From: CBDCVN01 sp965223045 | Lineage (GTDB): Bacteria; Deinococcota; Deinococci; Deinococcales; Trueperaceae | NCBI GenBank assembly: GCA_965223045.1 | Contig: CBDCVN010000013.1 | Span: 2,852,001 to 2,916,000, forward strand | DNA length: 64,000 nt | Direction: 5' to 3' | Shown: piece after piece, positions 18,174 through 27,306 of the stretch | Numbering within the stretch: position 1 is the stretch's first letter | Layout of the letters: every line of letters begins with the position of its first letter | Notes under the pieces: model-generated | What the model was told of the DNA's origin: nothing | Seen by the model: the letters and a program-made list of their open reading frames with translations, nothing else | The model's database searches: none | Translations under genes and position numbers: made by a program

Positions 18174-19259
18174 ATGAATATCTCTAAAGAAACAATTCAA
18201 CTGCTAGACTTTGAGAGAATAAGGCTCTTATATAAAAATGGTCTCTATGGCTTGATAGGAGTCCTAGTTAATGGCATCCTTTCTCTACTCTTCTTCTGGG
18301 ACAAAGTAAACTCAAGCATACTTTTGATATGGATAGCCTTGATTTTTGTTATTGGTATGACTAGGTGGTTCCTAGTCATAGTATTTAATGCGAAGTTAAA
18401 AAACCAACAAGTACATCCTGATAATATTCAAGGCTGGGAATTATGGTTTTATGCTGGTTACTCCTTATCTGGAGTGGTTTGGTCTACCACCATACTCTTC
18501 CCATTTGAAGATAAGGACCTTCTCAATAGTTTGATTTTTATTACATTAGTTCATGTAGGTATGATTTCTGCAGCCAATACAATCTATTCTACATCGCTTC
18601 TATCTATAAGAACCTATCTGACAATAACAATGCTGCCACTTATGTTAAAACTGTTTCTTCTAAAAGAAGAACCTTTTATCATAGTAGGCTTTATGTGTAG
18701 TGCCTACTATGTTTTCATGATTCGCCTTACTAAAGTTCTAAACAAAACAATCATAGGCAATATAGAGCTGAAAATAGAGAATGAAAACCTATCTTTAAGA
18801 GATTCTCTTACAGGTCTTTGGAACAGGCGAAGGCTTTATTTGTTTATGGAGAAACTGCTCCCACAAATAAAAAGGACTCAAACACCACTAAGTCTTATCC
18901 TATTCGATGTTGACTTTTTTAAAAAATATAATGATGCAAATGGACATAATGCTGGCGATAAGCTATTAGTTCAAATATCAGAAATTATGCAAAATTCTAT
19001 CCGAGATGAAGATCTTGCAGTAAGGTATGGAGGAGAAGAGTTCCTTATAGTATTACCTAATACCAATCTAAATCATGCAAGACAAATAGGGGAAAGAATT
19101 CATAAATTGGTAAAGGAAAACACCTCAGTTACCATAAGTGGTGGTTTGGTTTGCCATTCAGAGGAACTAAGCTTTGAGGAACTAGTTCTAAGAGCAGACA
19201 AATTATTATATAAGGCAAAAGAAAAAGGGAGGGACCAGATTATTTTTGCTCCTATTTAG
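18174..19259 (+). CDS. membrane-bound diguanylate cyclase (GGDEF domain)
   Basis: The N-terminal ~190 residues hold about six membrane helices forming an unrecognised MASE-like sensor. A short helix (GNIELKIENENLSLRDSLTGLWNRRRLY) leads into a GGDEF domain with active-site RYGGEEFLIVLP (about residue 287), plus FDVDFFKKYNDANGHNAGDKLL and ADKLLYKAKEKGRD. The GGEEF signature and metal-binding Asp are intact, so it should make cyclic di-GMP from GTP. No EAL domain is attached. The 3' end overlaps the convergent 19256 gene by four bases. Confidence 0.93.
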   Translation: MNISKETIQLLDFERIRLLYKNGLYGLIGVLVNGILSLLFFWDKVNSSILLIWIALIFVIGMTRWFLVIVFNAKLKNQQVHPDNIQGWELWFYAGYSLSGVVWSTTILFPFEDKDLLNSLIFITLVHVGMISAANTIYSTSLLSIRTYLTITMLPLMLKLFLLKEEPFIIVGFMCSAYYVFMIRLTKVLNKTIIGNIELKIENENLSLRDSLTGLWNRRRLYLFMEKLLPQIKRTQTPLSLILFDVDFFKKYNDANGHNAGDKLLVQISEIMQNSIRDEDLAVRYGGEEFLIVLPNTNLNHARQIGERIHKLVKENTSVTISGGLVCHSEELSFEELVLRADKLLYKAKEKGRDQIIFAPI

Positions 19260-20131
19260 GGCTCTTTTTGACTTATGTAAAGAGTGTAAAGGGCTCTTTG
19301 ATTGGGTTGGTGCATGCCAACATATATGTCATAAGTGCCTGCTGGCATACGTCTATGAGTAAGAACTGGATTGAAGCTTGTAGCATCATCATTGCAGTAA
19401 CTTCTACTAGTAAGACGGGAAACCATTACTAAAGTTGTGTCCTCTTCGCTTTCTACATAAATCCTCAAGTATTCAAAAAGTCCTGCTAGTTTAATAACAT
19501 GATCGGGCTTATCAGCAATGTAACCTTTGCAAGTAAATCCGAAATTACTTGCTAAACTCTCTCCTCCTGCTTCAAAAGGAAAGGCGTAAGGATCGGGGCT
19601 GAAATCAGGAGCTATAGTAATGAGACTTGCATCTTCATCTAGAGCAGCAAATTCTTCAAGGTAACTCTGAAACTCCGTAACAACAAGTTTAAAATCTGCA
19701 GCAGAATTTCTCTGACTGCGTCCCACATAGACACTATAATTCCCTGCAACCCAAGGAGCAAGTCCTATTTCAGGACTAGTACCTATAACATTGTCATTGC
19801 AAAATACTTCTCCAGTGCGTTCATTTTTCACTACCAAAGTAGTATCAGCTTTGCTCTCGACATAAACCTTTAGGAATTCCAAATCCTCTATAACTTCTAA
19901 ATGGGCATTTGCCTGCCTAGAAACAAATCCGCTACAATTATTACCGAAATGCTTATTTGCTTTACGGTTGCCATTAGCAATACCTTCTATAATGGAAGGG
20001 TCGTTTAAAAAATAAGGGGCAATAACAATCTTGTTAGGCTTCTCAGCATTTATTGTTGTTAGTACGCTAATTAACAAGCATAGATAGAGAATCTTTAATA
20101 GCTTGTTGAATGTGTAGCTAAACCTACTCAT
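19256..20131 (-). CDS. secreted protein with two tandem PPC-like repeats
   Basis: A signal peptide (LLKILYLCLLISVLTTINA) is followed by two ~110-residue repeats. Repeat 1 has NCSGFVSRQANAHLEV, FLKVYVESKADTTLVV and FCNDN, then AGNYSVYVGR. Repeat 2 has TCKGYIADKPDHVIKL, YLRIYVESEEDTTLVM and YCNDD, then AGTYDIYVGM. The shared order L.VYVES..DTTL, CND and AG.Y.(I/V)YVG resembles bacterial pre-peptidase C-terminal (PPC) domains; each repeat has a conserved Cys pair. No enzyme domain is attached, so it probably binds or assists at the surface. Role unknown. Confidence 0.8.
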   Translation of the reverse strand: MSRFSYTFNKLLKILYLCLLISVLTTINAEKPNKIVIAPYFLNDPSIIEGIANGNRKANKHFGNNCSGFVSRQANAHLEVIEDLEFLKVYVESKADTTLVVKNERTGEVFCNDNVIGTSPEIGLAPWVAGNYSVYVGRSQRNSAADFKLVVTEFQSYLEEFAALDEDASLITIAPDFSPDPYAFPFEAGGESLASNFGFTCKGYIADKPDHVIKLAGLFEYLRIYVESEEDTTLVMVSRLTSRSYCNDDATSFNPVLTHRRMPAGTYDIYVGMHQPNQRALYTLYISQKEP

Positions 20132-20152
20132 AACTTAATAATTGTTTAATTC

Positions 20153-21226
20153 TTATTTAGAACGTGCTATTCCAATTAGGTCACCTGTTTGGGCATCACG
20201 TATCCAAACCACTTCTAGGTTAGATCTAAATATGCGCACCATTACCCAAGGGCTTATGTGGGCTTCATTTCTTATGAGGTTAGATGGTTTCGTTATGTTT
20301 ACATCAGCGTAAACCTCTCCATCTTCTAAAGTAATACTATCTATATCAACACTATGCCCTAGCTCATTTTTAACACCCAAGAAAACACCTAAGACACTCT
20401 CACGTGAAAAATTGACAATTGGTTTTTGAGGCAGGTTAAGCTCACCAGCATGAGCTTCGTTCCACAAACTCCTAAAAGTTGCATCCTTACCAATTAGTAC
20501 AAAGTTAAGCCCATCTTCTGCTACGGCCTTTTCACCTAAGCCTAGGAAGTCCCAATTTACAGTTTGAATTTGGGAAGAAAAACCTTCCTCTTCAAGGCTT
20601 ATATCCTCTTGGATGTATAGCACTGTGTGACGGTACTCATTGAATCCACTAAGGCTCTGAGTAGGGAAGTTATCCTTTGGTAAAAGTGCAACAACTACAG
20701 ACTTATCGAGGCTAGCGAAGTAACGCTCGAGCACATCAGACTCTTTTTGAGTAAGCTCACCTAAACCTGCTAAACCCCCAAGTAGTTCTTGGGGTACTAT
20801 TTGTGAATTTATATTTAAATTATTATCTTCAATTAAAGTAAACCAAAGTTCACCATCATAATAAAGCACTTTTTCTAGAGGTTCATTAGTTTGTAGTAGA
20901 ATATCACTTGAATAGCGGTAGCGACGAGCTTCAAAGGGTGCTTTTTCTGGACTTAAGGAACGCTTTAGATAAGGTTTACCATTGGCATATAGTGCATCGG
21001 AAACGGCAAGTTTATCTACTTCTTGATTTTGTGAACTCTCCTGCAATTCAACAGGAGCATTTCCAATTTTTACATCATTAGGAGAACCATAAAAGTAGCT
21101 ATAACGCACGCTATCATTTTGGCTATAAAGACTAATTTCATGCAAGCTAGGCTTACTGTCAGAGCTGGGTAAACAACCCGTTAATAAAACTAAGAGCAAA
21201 TATACAACAATCAATATTAAAGGCAT
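20153..21226 (-). CDS. lipoprotein with PrcB-type C-terminal domain
   Basis: The N-terminus LILIVVYLLLVLLTGCLPS is a lipoprotein signal with lipobox LTGC. The C-terminal ~100 residues (FRSLWNEAHAGELNLPQKPIVNFSRESVLGVFLGVKNELGHSV onward) match the PrcB_C pattern. That domain was first noted in a spirochaete protease complex and is common in Deinococcota lipoproteins. The ~220 residues between are not recognised. It is probably anchored at the outer face of a membrane. It lies 21 bases upstream of the PPC-like gene on the same strand, so the two probably share a transcript. Confidence 0.8.
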   Translation of the reverse strand: MPLILIVVYLLLVLLTGCLPSSDSKPSLHEISLYSQNDSVRYSYFYGSPNDVKIGNAPVELQESSQNQEVDKLAVSDALYANGKPYLKRSLSPEKAPFEARRYRYSSDILLQTNEPLEKVLYYDGELWFTLIEDNNLNINSQIVPQELLGGLAGLGELTQKESDVLERYFASLDKSVVVALLPKDNFPTQSLSGFNEYRHTVLYIQEDISLEEEGFSSQIQTVNWDFLGLGEKAVAEDGLNFVLIGKDATFRSLWNEAHAGELNLPQKPIVNFSRESVLGVFLGVKNELGHSVDIDSITLEDGEVYADVNITKPSNLIRNEAHISPWVMVRIFRSNLEVVWIRDAQTGDLIGIARSK

Positions 21227-21484
21227 AAATAGTTCCTAAATTCTTTATATCAACTTATTCTACCACTTTGCTTGGCTGAGAAAAATCTTGTGCCTGGAAC
21301 ACGACAATTACTCAACACAGCTGTATTGTCTTTAATAGTTTTAAGATTGTTATGACTTTCTTTTGCTCCTTGTGTCAAGCAAATTTCTTGATTTTTCATA
21401 AAATTACCAAAACCTCGATTCAACAAATTTGTATAGAATCAGAAAAAGTTAAATTATGCTATGTTTCCGTAATATTTTTGATGT

Positions 21485-21709
21485 TTACTCTATGCTTTCA
21501 TCTTCCTCTGCTAGTGATTCTATAAGTTCAGGATCGAACTTACCTTTTTCAACAGCATTGTTTAATAACTCTATTCCCAGACGCACTACTTCAGATTTTG
21601 ACACGAGCCTTTCAGGATTAGAGAGCTGATAAGCTGTTTTGGTTAGTAGTGCATCTTGCTCCTCAGTAATTACCACTTGCAAACGCTTACTTTTTTCACG
21701 TTTAGGCAC
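21485..21709 (-). CDS. small ribbon-helix-helix DNA-binding protein
   Basis: The 74-residue protein has a basic N-terminus, the beta-strand KRLQVVITEEQDALLTK and the helical segment LVSKSEVVRLGIELLNNAVE, which fits a CopG/Arc-like fold. The C-terminus is acidic (ESLAEEDESIE). No toxin gene is adjacent on either side, so it may be a stand-alone regulator or an orphan antitoxin. Confidence 0.75.
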   Translation of the reverse strand: MPKREKSKRLQVVITEEQDALLTKTAYQLSNPERLVSKSEVVRLGIELLNNAVEKGKFDPELIESLAEEDESIE

Positions 21710-21987
21710 GGCTTATCTCCATAAGCACCCATACTAGCATGTTGTATATTTCCTTGACAATACTAATGAGCAGAATTACCCTACATTTGCGTAAATTGTG
21801 TAAGATTTGATGAAATTTATAATCTAAATTACAACAATTATCGAATAATTACAGTTTTGTCAAGGTTTAATCAGGCCTGAATTTAGAAATAAAGAGCAAC
21901 TCCCACCAAGTTTTGATTACTGTGTTTAATTAAATTCAAGGTTGATTAAACTAAGCCTTAAGTGTTAGGAAAAATATATAAATTATA

Positions 21988-23301
21988 ATGATAACTAATG
22001 AACCAAAAACCTTTTATATTACAGGTGGAGTACCTTTAATAGGAAGTATCCATGTTAATAGAGCTAAAAATGCTGCCTTACCTTTAATGTTAGCAGCACT
22101 GCTAACAGATGAACCTGTTGTTATTAAAAGCACCCCTCGCCTAAGCGATGTAATTAATTTGGGTGATATGCTTAGTTACTTTGGTGCAGAGGTTGCTTGG
22201 CAAAACGATAATTTAAGAATCCAAGCAAAAGAAATTAAAAATTGCACGGCACCTTATCATTTAGTTAACAAGCTTCGCGCCAGTTTTGTAGCGATGGGAG
22301 CACTGCTATCACGCTTGGGTGAAGCTCGTATCCCCATGCCCGGTGGTTGTACCTTTGGACCGAGGCCTGTAGATAGACACATCAGTGCCTTCCGTGAGCT
22401 TGGAATTACCATAAGCGAAGAAGGTGGCGACTTTTTTGCTAGGTGCAGCTCTCCCCCAAAAGGTAAAGTAGCATTTGCTGTACCCACAGTGGGTGGCACA
22501 CAAAATGTCATATTAGCAAGTGTTTTAGGGGATACTCATGTTTCTATTGAAAACGCAGCGCTCGAGCCTGAAATAATTGATCTTGTTAACATGTTAAATC
22601 TTATGGGTGCTCACATCAAAGGTGCAGGTACCCGCCTTATTGAAATTGAAGGTGTCGAGAAGCTACATGGTGTTGACTACTGCCCTATCCCTGACCGCAT
22701 CGAGGCTGGCACTCTAATGCTAGCCGCTGCTGCTACAAGAGGTCATATTACTTTACACGACATTAACCCTGAGCACTTACACGCAGTCATTGCGAAACTA
22801 AGTGAGAGTGGTGTAAAAATTTCAGTAGATAACCAAACTTTAGTTCTTGATGCCAGAGAACCGCTTAGGCCTGTAAATGTTACTGCTACAGAATACCCTG
22901 GCTTACCTACCGATTTACAAGCACCTTTTGGTGCTTATCTCGCCACCATTGAAGGAACTAGCGCTGTCACTGACTGTGTTTACTCTAATCGCTTTACACA
23001 TGTCAATGAACTCCAAAAGATGGGTGCTATGGTCAGCTTAAATGAGCAAACTCTTTTTGTAAGAGGTAGTAAATTACATGGAGCTTATGTGCATGCTGCT
23101 GACATACGTGCAGGAGGGGCTCTAGTAGTGGCAGCCCTAGCTGCTCAAGGTCAATCTATTATTACTGGCATAGAGTATATTCAAAGAGGCTATGAAAACC
23201 TACCTGAGCGCTTACAAAAGCTAGGGGCTAAAGCTAGTTTAAGATCAAGTCCGAAAGCTGAACTGACAGGGAATACGTTTGGGAACTTTGTAGCTAGTTA
23301 A
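21988..23301 (+). CDS. murA: UDP-N-acetylglucosamine 1-carboxyvinyltransferase
   Basis: MurA transfers enolpyruvate from PEP to UDP-GlcNAc, the first committed step of peptidoglycan synthesis. The 437-residue protein has the family features ITGGVPLIGSIHVNRAKNAALPLM, LRASFVAMGALLSRLG, active-site loop PGGCTFGPRPVDRH (catalytic Cys retained, so fosfomycin-sensitive type), and EYPGLPTDLQAPFGA and DIRAGGALVVAALAA. The ATG has no strong ribosome-binding site. It converges on the GNAT gene at 23313. Confidence 0.96.
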   Translation: MITNEPKTFYITGGVPLIGSIHVNRAKNAALPLMLAALLTDEPVVIKSTPRLSDVINLGDMLSYFGAEVAWQNDNLRIQAKEIKNCTAPYHLVNKLRASFVAMGALLSRLGEARIPMPGGCTFGPRPVDRHISAFRELGITISEEGGDFFARCSSPPKGKVAFAVPTVGGTQNVILASVLGDTHVSIENAALEPEIIDLVNMLNLMGAHIKGAGTRLIEIEGVEKLHGVDYCPIPDRIEAGTLMLAAAATRGHITLHDINPEHLHAVIAKLSESGVKISVDNQTLVLDAREPLRPVNVTATEYPGLPTDLQAPFGAYLATIEGTSAVTDCVYSNRFTHVNELQKMGAMVSLNEQTLFVRGSKLHGAYVHAADIRAGGALVVAALAAQGQSIITGIEYIQRGYENLPERLQKLGAKASLRSSPKAELTGNTFGNFVAS

Positions 23302-23312
23302 TAGTTTATTCT

Positions 23313-24302
23313 TTAGTTTTTTATAAGTTTTCCATATAGTGCATATTCCCTTATTGTATGCGCAGATTTATCACTAATAGCCCGAGAAGCATTCTCCTCA
23401 TGCATTAGGGCATGAATAGCCTGCTTGAATCCATGCTCAGCAGCACGCCTATGTATCTCAAATATAAGATAGTTACCTAAACCTGCATACTTCCTATTAG
23501 GGATTCTTGCAATAGTTTTAATAACTAGGGTGTCAATTTTTTCTCCATGCTGTTTTTGCAAATAGTCTGGAATAGCAAAAACAAAGCCAACTAGCTTATC
23601 ATTGTGCTCTGCCATAAGCGAAAAATTAGGATTCAAGTATGGCATTACTTTTTCATAAAGAGCTAAAAAATTAGGTAGGGAAATATCGGTATAAAGGAAG
23701 TTTTTTGCAAAACTTTTTAAAGATAGCTCATAAATAGCCGTTAATTCTTTCCCACTTGCTTCAATGTTAAAAGGCCTGATATTCAATCCTAGTTGCTGCA
23801 CTTTGTTTGCAAACTTTTTGCTAGATTTGTCTCTGTAAGTCAAATTATCAGTGCTTGCTGAGCTATATTTTGCAATACTACTAAAACCAGCATCTTGGAA
23901 AATACTACTCCACTCTTTTGGAGTGTAATACTCTAAGAAAAATGGAGGACTATTTCCATGGTCTGTTACTAGCCTGTAGTTTCGCCAAGTATTCCCATCC
24001 ATAGGGCCAATAACATATTCAAAACCTTTCTTGGCCAGTAGTTCAATAGAGTACCTTAGTAAGGTATGTCCATATTCCAAACCACTTGCAAAAAAGTGTC
24101 CTATCACTGCAGTTTTGTAGCTTTGGTATGAAGGGCTATTTTCCCACCATAAAGAACAAATTGCCTTCAGCTTGTTTTGCCCTATAACTAGCAAAGTTTC
24201 TTGGGGATTCCTTTTAGGAAGAGAAGTAATATCTGGCAACAAAGGATGTTTTTCTAGTTGTAAATCACTGAGATTAATATCTTTTATGTTCACTACAGTC
24301 AT
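23313..24302 (-). CDS. GNAT-fold N-acyltransferase-like protein
   Basis: The 330-residue protein has a two-lobed GNAT pattern: YVIGPMDGNTWRNYRLVTD early, then LVGFVFAIPDY, IARIPNRKYAGLGNYLIFEIHRRAAEHGFKQAIHALMHEENAS at the acetyl-CoA site. The start at 24302 (MTVVNIKD) is chosen because an upstream start would run deep into the preceding gene; only two bases then separate them. It is the last gene of a three-gene minus-strand set with the phytol-kinase-like and DUF3419 genes, so its substrate may be an amine or lipid head group made there (inference). Confidence 0.78.
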   Translation of the reverse strand: MTVVNIKDINLSDLQLEKHPLLPDITSLPKRNPQETLLVIGQNKLKAICSLWWENSPSYQSYKTAVIGHFFASGLEYGHTLLRYSIELLAKKGFEYVIGPMDGNTWRNYRLVTDHGNSPPFFLEYYTPKEWSSIFQDAGFSSIAKYSSASTDNLTYRDKSSKKFANKVQQLGLNIRPFNIEASGKELTAIYELSLKSFAKNFLYTDISLPNFLALYEKVMPYLNPNFSLMAEHNDKLVGFVFAIPDYLQKQHGEKIDTLVIKTIARIPNRKYAGLGNYLIFEIHRRAAEHGFKQAIHALMHEENASRAISDKSAHTIREYALYGKLIKN

Positions 24303-24304
24303 AA

Positions 24305-25630
24305 TTAAAATGCCCCCATAATCCATATTGGCACTAAAACGGAACTCGAGCCAACAAAGGATAGTAGTCCTTGGGCTACCCAACGCTCTGTGCTGAACCT
24401 ATCAGACTTCATGTATAATCTTAATGTTACACCCCCTGCAAACATCACTAAAATGGCATAACCACACAAGATCAGTACTTTGTTGTTTATGCCATAGAAA
24501 AGAAAATAGGTTGCTAGAATAGGGCTAGCAGAAAATAAGCTTGCTAGCAGTACTATTATTGGTTCTGCTCCTTTACCACGATATGCCTTAAGACGAAGTA
24601 AAACCATTGTGAGTAAGTGAATAGTTAATGAAATGGTGTAAAGAAAAAAACCATAAGACACAGAAAAGACCTCGTTTACTAACAGCCAAATAAACCCGCT
24701 GCTGGTAATGCTAATTACTGCCTCAATGGTATAATACCCTTGATCCTTATGTATTTTTACTAAAATCATATGGCAAATTAATACTATTAGTGGAGCAACA
24801 AACCATTCAATTCCCCCTACAACCCAAAAGAAGTAACTAAAAACCACAACAGCTATGAGTGCATGGGTATTTAGTTGTGATATAGAGCTAGATACTAACC
24901 CTAGTGCTACAAATCCAATTAAAACAATCAGCTGATAGAAAAGTTGAAACTCTCCTTGATTTAGGAAGGTATTCAGAAATAAGAAACTACCAATAGGAAT
25001 AAAGAAATTATCTAATCCATACCAAGATATTGCTTCTATAAGAGCACCTAAAATTGCAAATGTGGTAGCAACACATATTAAGGCCAGTAGGGATAAATCT
25101 GTTAAGGCATAAAGCAATATGGCTAACGCCAAACCAGTTACTATAAAAAAAGTAAGAGTTCCTTCCCAACTTTTAGTGCCTCCAATAACATAAAATACAT
25201 GTTTGCCATAAAATGTACCAACAATAGCAGCCACAGCATCTGAGAAGGTAAGTATAGTCATAGGAATTATGTACAGTACCAAGTTGCCTTGACTAGCCCA
25301 GAAAAGAAAAATTATTGATAGAGCAAATAATAGTTCTCCTAGTGATGAACGCTTTACATCATATAGGCTTTTTCCTACACTATATCGTAATTGTGGAACA
25401 TTACGTACAGCTAGCAAAATTGTGATAGCGACAGCACCCACCACAAGTACTTCCCAAGTGTGAATAAATACCCAAGGAAGTACAAGGCTAGTTAAGCCAA
25501 GTCCAACATGCAAGGCTTTACGTTGCCATTCAGGATGCCATGCATAGCGCTTGCCCAGCCAGCGTATTGCTACAAGAAAACCAATTAATAATAATAACAC
25601 TAAGCAAATTTTTATAATGCTTAAATTCAT
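24305..25630 (-). CDS. phytol/dolichol kinase-like polytopic membrane protein
   Basis: The 441-residue protein is almost entirely membrane helices (about 12-13). The N-terminal half carries family signatures of CTP-dependent polyprenol/phytol kinases: WQRKALHVGLGL, FSDAVAAIVGTFYGKH and GGTKSWEGTLTFF. The family is usually ~200-230 residues; here a second hydrophobic half of similar size is attached and not recognised. Its ATG sits at the very end of the intergenic repeat at 25630-25822. Confidence 0.8.
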   Translation of the reverse strand: MNLSIIKICLVLLLLIGFLVAIRWLGKRYAWHPEWQRKALHVGLGLTSLVLPWVFIHTWEVLVVGAVAITILLAVRNVPQLRYSVGKSLYDVKRSSLGELLFALSIIFLFWASQGNLVLYIIPMTILTFSDAVAAIVGTFYGKHVFYVIGGTKSWEGTLTFFIVTGLALAILLYALTDLSLLALICVATTFAILGALIEAISWYGLDNFFIPIGSFLFLNTFLNQGEFQLFYQLIVLIGFVALGLVSSSISQLNTHALIAVVVFSYFFWVVGGIEWFVAPLIVLICHMILVKIHKDQGYYTIEAVISITSSGFIWLLVNEVFSVSYGFFLYTISLTIHLLTMVLLRLKAYRGKGAEPIIVLLASLFSASPILATYFLFYGINNKVLILCGYAILVMFAGGVTLRLYMKSDRFSTERWVAQGLLSFVGSSSVLVPIWIMGAF

Positions 25631-25822
25631 ATAGATATCCAGATAAATTCTTGCTTAATAAACTCTAGGAATGTCATCCTGAGCGCAACGAAGAATCTTA
25701 TGGTGTAACACAATGAGATACATTCGTCGTTATACCCTTGGAAGGGCCTGCACCTCAGTATGACATATGCTTTACAGAAGAGCATTTACCATTTTGGAAA
25801 ATATTTTCTGGCGAACTATAGC
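25630..25822 (-). repeat. dispersed intergenic repeat, copy 2 (193 bp), filling a gene junction
   Basis: Read on the minus strand it begins CTATAGTTCGCCAGAAAA and ends ATTTATCTGGATATCTATA. The internal inverted pair is GTCATACTGAGG and GCGCTCAGGATGAC. It occupies the whole gap between two co-oriented genes. The TAG stop of the DUF3419 gene lies in its first bases, and the ATG of the kinase-like gene begins at its last base. Confidence 0.8.
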
Positions 25823-26931
25823 ACCTGTTCTATGACTAGCTTATTGTAAAATATGGCTTTGTCTTGAAAATGTAAGTCATCTGCAAGTTCAGTAAGCGGC
25901 ATGATCTTGTTTTGTAATAATTCTGGGCTACTTCGGGGTGCCATCATATTCCAGTATAATAAACGGCCACCCAACAGGCTGATCTCAATGAGATTGGATA
26001 GGGACTTTACATAATACTCTTCAGACATATATTCAAAGATATTGCTGAGGTTGAATTTGTGAATCTTGATGTTTTGAGCTTTGCACCTTTCAACATATTC
26101 TTCCATAGAAAGCAAATACCACTCTAGTTTGTCTAGATTATTGCGTATCTGCTCAAAATTTTCTTCCCTTAAGGCAAAAGGGAGGGCTTTCCCATGTGTT
26201 CCCGTCAAGATCCAGTGCAAGTAGGGATTTTCAGCAGGGTTAAGCTCGCACATGCCATGCTTGATTTTTCTAGATACATGGCTCGCAAAACCACCTTCAA
26301 CATAGGTAAAAAAAGCTGGGTCACGCCCTAGCTTTCCCATAATAGTCTGAGAAAAAAACAAGCGGATAAGTAGTCGCCAACGCCATGTGTTCCAATTTTT
26401 GTCAAAAAACAGCTGTCTTTCTTCTAAAGGTTTATCGGACAGAAGGCTAGCTATAGTTTTTTTAGAATGTGTAAATGGCAAAACATAGTTTTTGAATATA
26501 CGGAAATAGCGCTCAAACTTGCCTACTCCACCAATGCCATAGCGGTTAATCTGATTTTGCTTACTATCCCAAAAACTACGGCAGCCATCACTCAAAAGAG
26601 GTCTACATTTTTTGTAGAGTTCAAAGCGTTCATTACTAGGGCGTGAGCCCATAAGTTGAAGAAGTTCTAAATGATTAAGGGTTTTATAGGCTGCTACTCT
26701 CAATTCTAAGCAAAATAGTTGTACTGGGTTTAGGTCTAGGGCAATTACTTTGGCAGGGTTTTTGGTTAGGAGGGCTAGGGTGTTATCACCAGCGGAAGCT
26801 ATAGAAAGACAATTTTCGTTGGGTTGTATGTCTAAGCCTGCCAAAAGGGTATCGGCATCTTCCCAGACTTGGGCGTAGCGCACAATGGAGAAGTTAGCTT
26901 TGGTTTCAATTTCGCTATGAAAACTTGTCAC
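25816..26931 (-). CDS. DUF3419 / BtaA-like SAM-dependent 3-amino-3-carboxypropyltransferase
   Basis: The 371-residue protein has the family start FSIVRYAQVWEDADTLLAGLDI, then CLSIASAGDNTLALLTKNPAKVIALDLNPVQLFCLELRVAA (SAM-binding fold) and GFASHVSRKIKHGMCE. BtaA moves the aminocarboxypropyl group of SAM to diacylglycerol in betaine-lipid synthesis. No BtaB methyltransferase is adjacent, so the end product is unclear. It heads the cluster with a phytol-kinase-like protein and a GNAT. The stop codon is provided by the adjacent repeat. Confidence 0.85.
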   Translation of the reverse strand: MTSFHSEIETKANFSIVRYAQVWEDADTLLAGLDIQPNENCLSIASAGDNTLALLTKNPAKVIALDLNPVQLFCLELRVAAYKTLNHLELLQLMGSRPSNERFELYKKCRPLLSDGCRSFWDSKQNQINRYGIGGVGKFERYFRIFKNYVLPFTHSKKTIASLLSDKPLEERQLFFDKNWNTWRWRLLIRLFFSQTIMGKLGRDPAFFTYVEGGFASHVSRKIKHGMCELNPAENPYLHWILTGTHGKALPFALREENFEQIRNNLDKLEWYLLSMEEYVERCKAQNIKIHKFNLSNIFEYMSEEYYVKSLSNLIEISLLGGRLLYWNMMAPRSSPELLQNKIMPLTELADDLHFQDKAIFYNKLVIEQVL

Positions 26932-26943
26932 TATTGATACTTT

Positions 26944-27053
26944 ATACCAATTGCAACAAAATACCTACGAAAAAAATGATTTTGTGCTTCCCTAACCATC
27001 ATTCATCAGATTTTAGGGGCAAAATAACAGAGATAATTAACTGCAATTGGTAT
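26944..27053. repeat. 110-bp MITE-like element with 12-bp terminal inverted repeats
   Basis: ATACCAATTGCA (26944-26955) and TGCAATTGGTAT (27042-27053) are perfect reverse complements bounding a non-coding stretch between two divergent genes. Only one copy is in the window, so whether it is mobile or a regulatory hairpin is open. Confidence 0.45.
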
Positions 27054-27306
27054 TACCTTTATTTTTTAGGATGTAAACCCAGTGACCGTAAGATTCAAAA
27101 TAAAGGTCTAGAAGAAATGTTATTTTAATAAGGCCCTACTAGGGCGTCAAACCCTCCAAGTTCCAGCAGGACATTTGATGCTAAGTCTCTACCAACTAAT
27201 CCACTAAAATCTTTGCTACTCCATCTTTATTCCTAGTTTGAAAGTTGTATTTTACACTGTGCTGAATGCTATATGATGCAAGAATGGGGCCATGGGTTTT
27301 CCTACA

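Noticed and set aside
21756..21784. TTGACA with a 17-base spacer ahead of murA
   Set aside because: The matching -10 (TACCCT) is poor and the site is over 200 bases from the start codon, so I do not call it a promoter.
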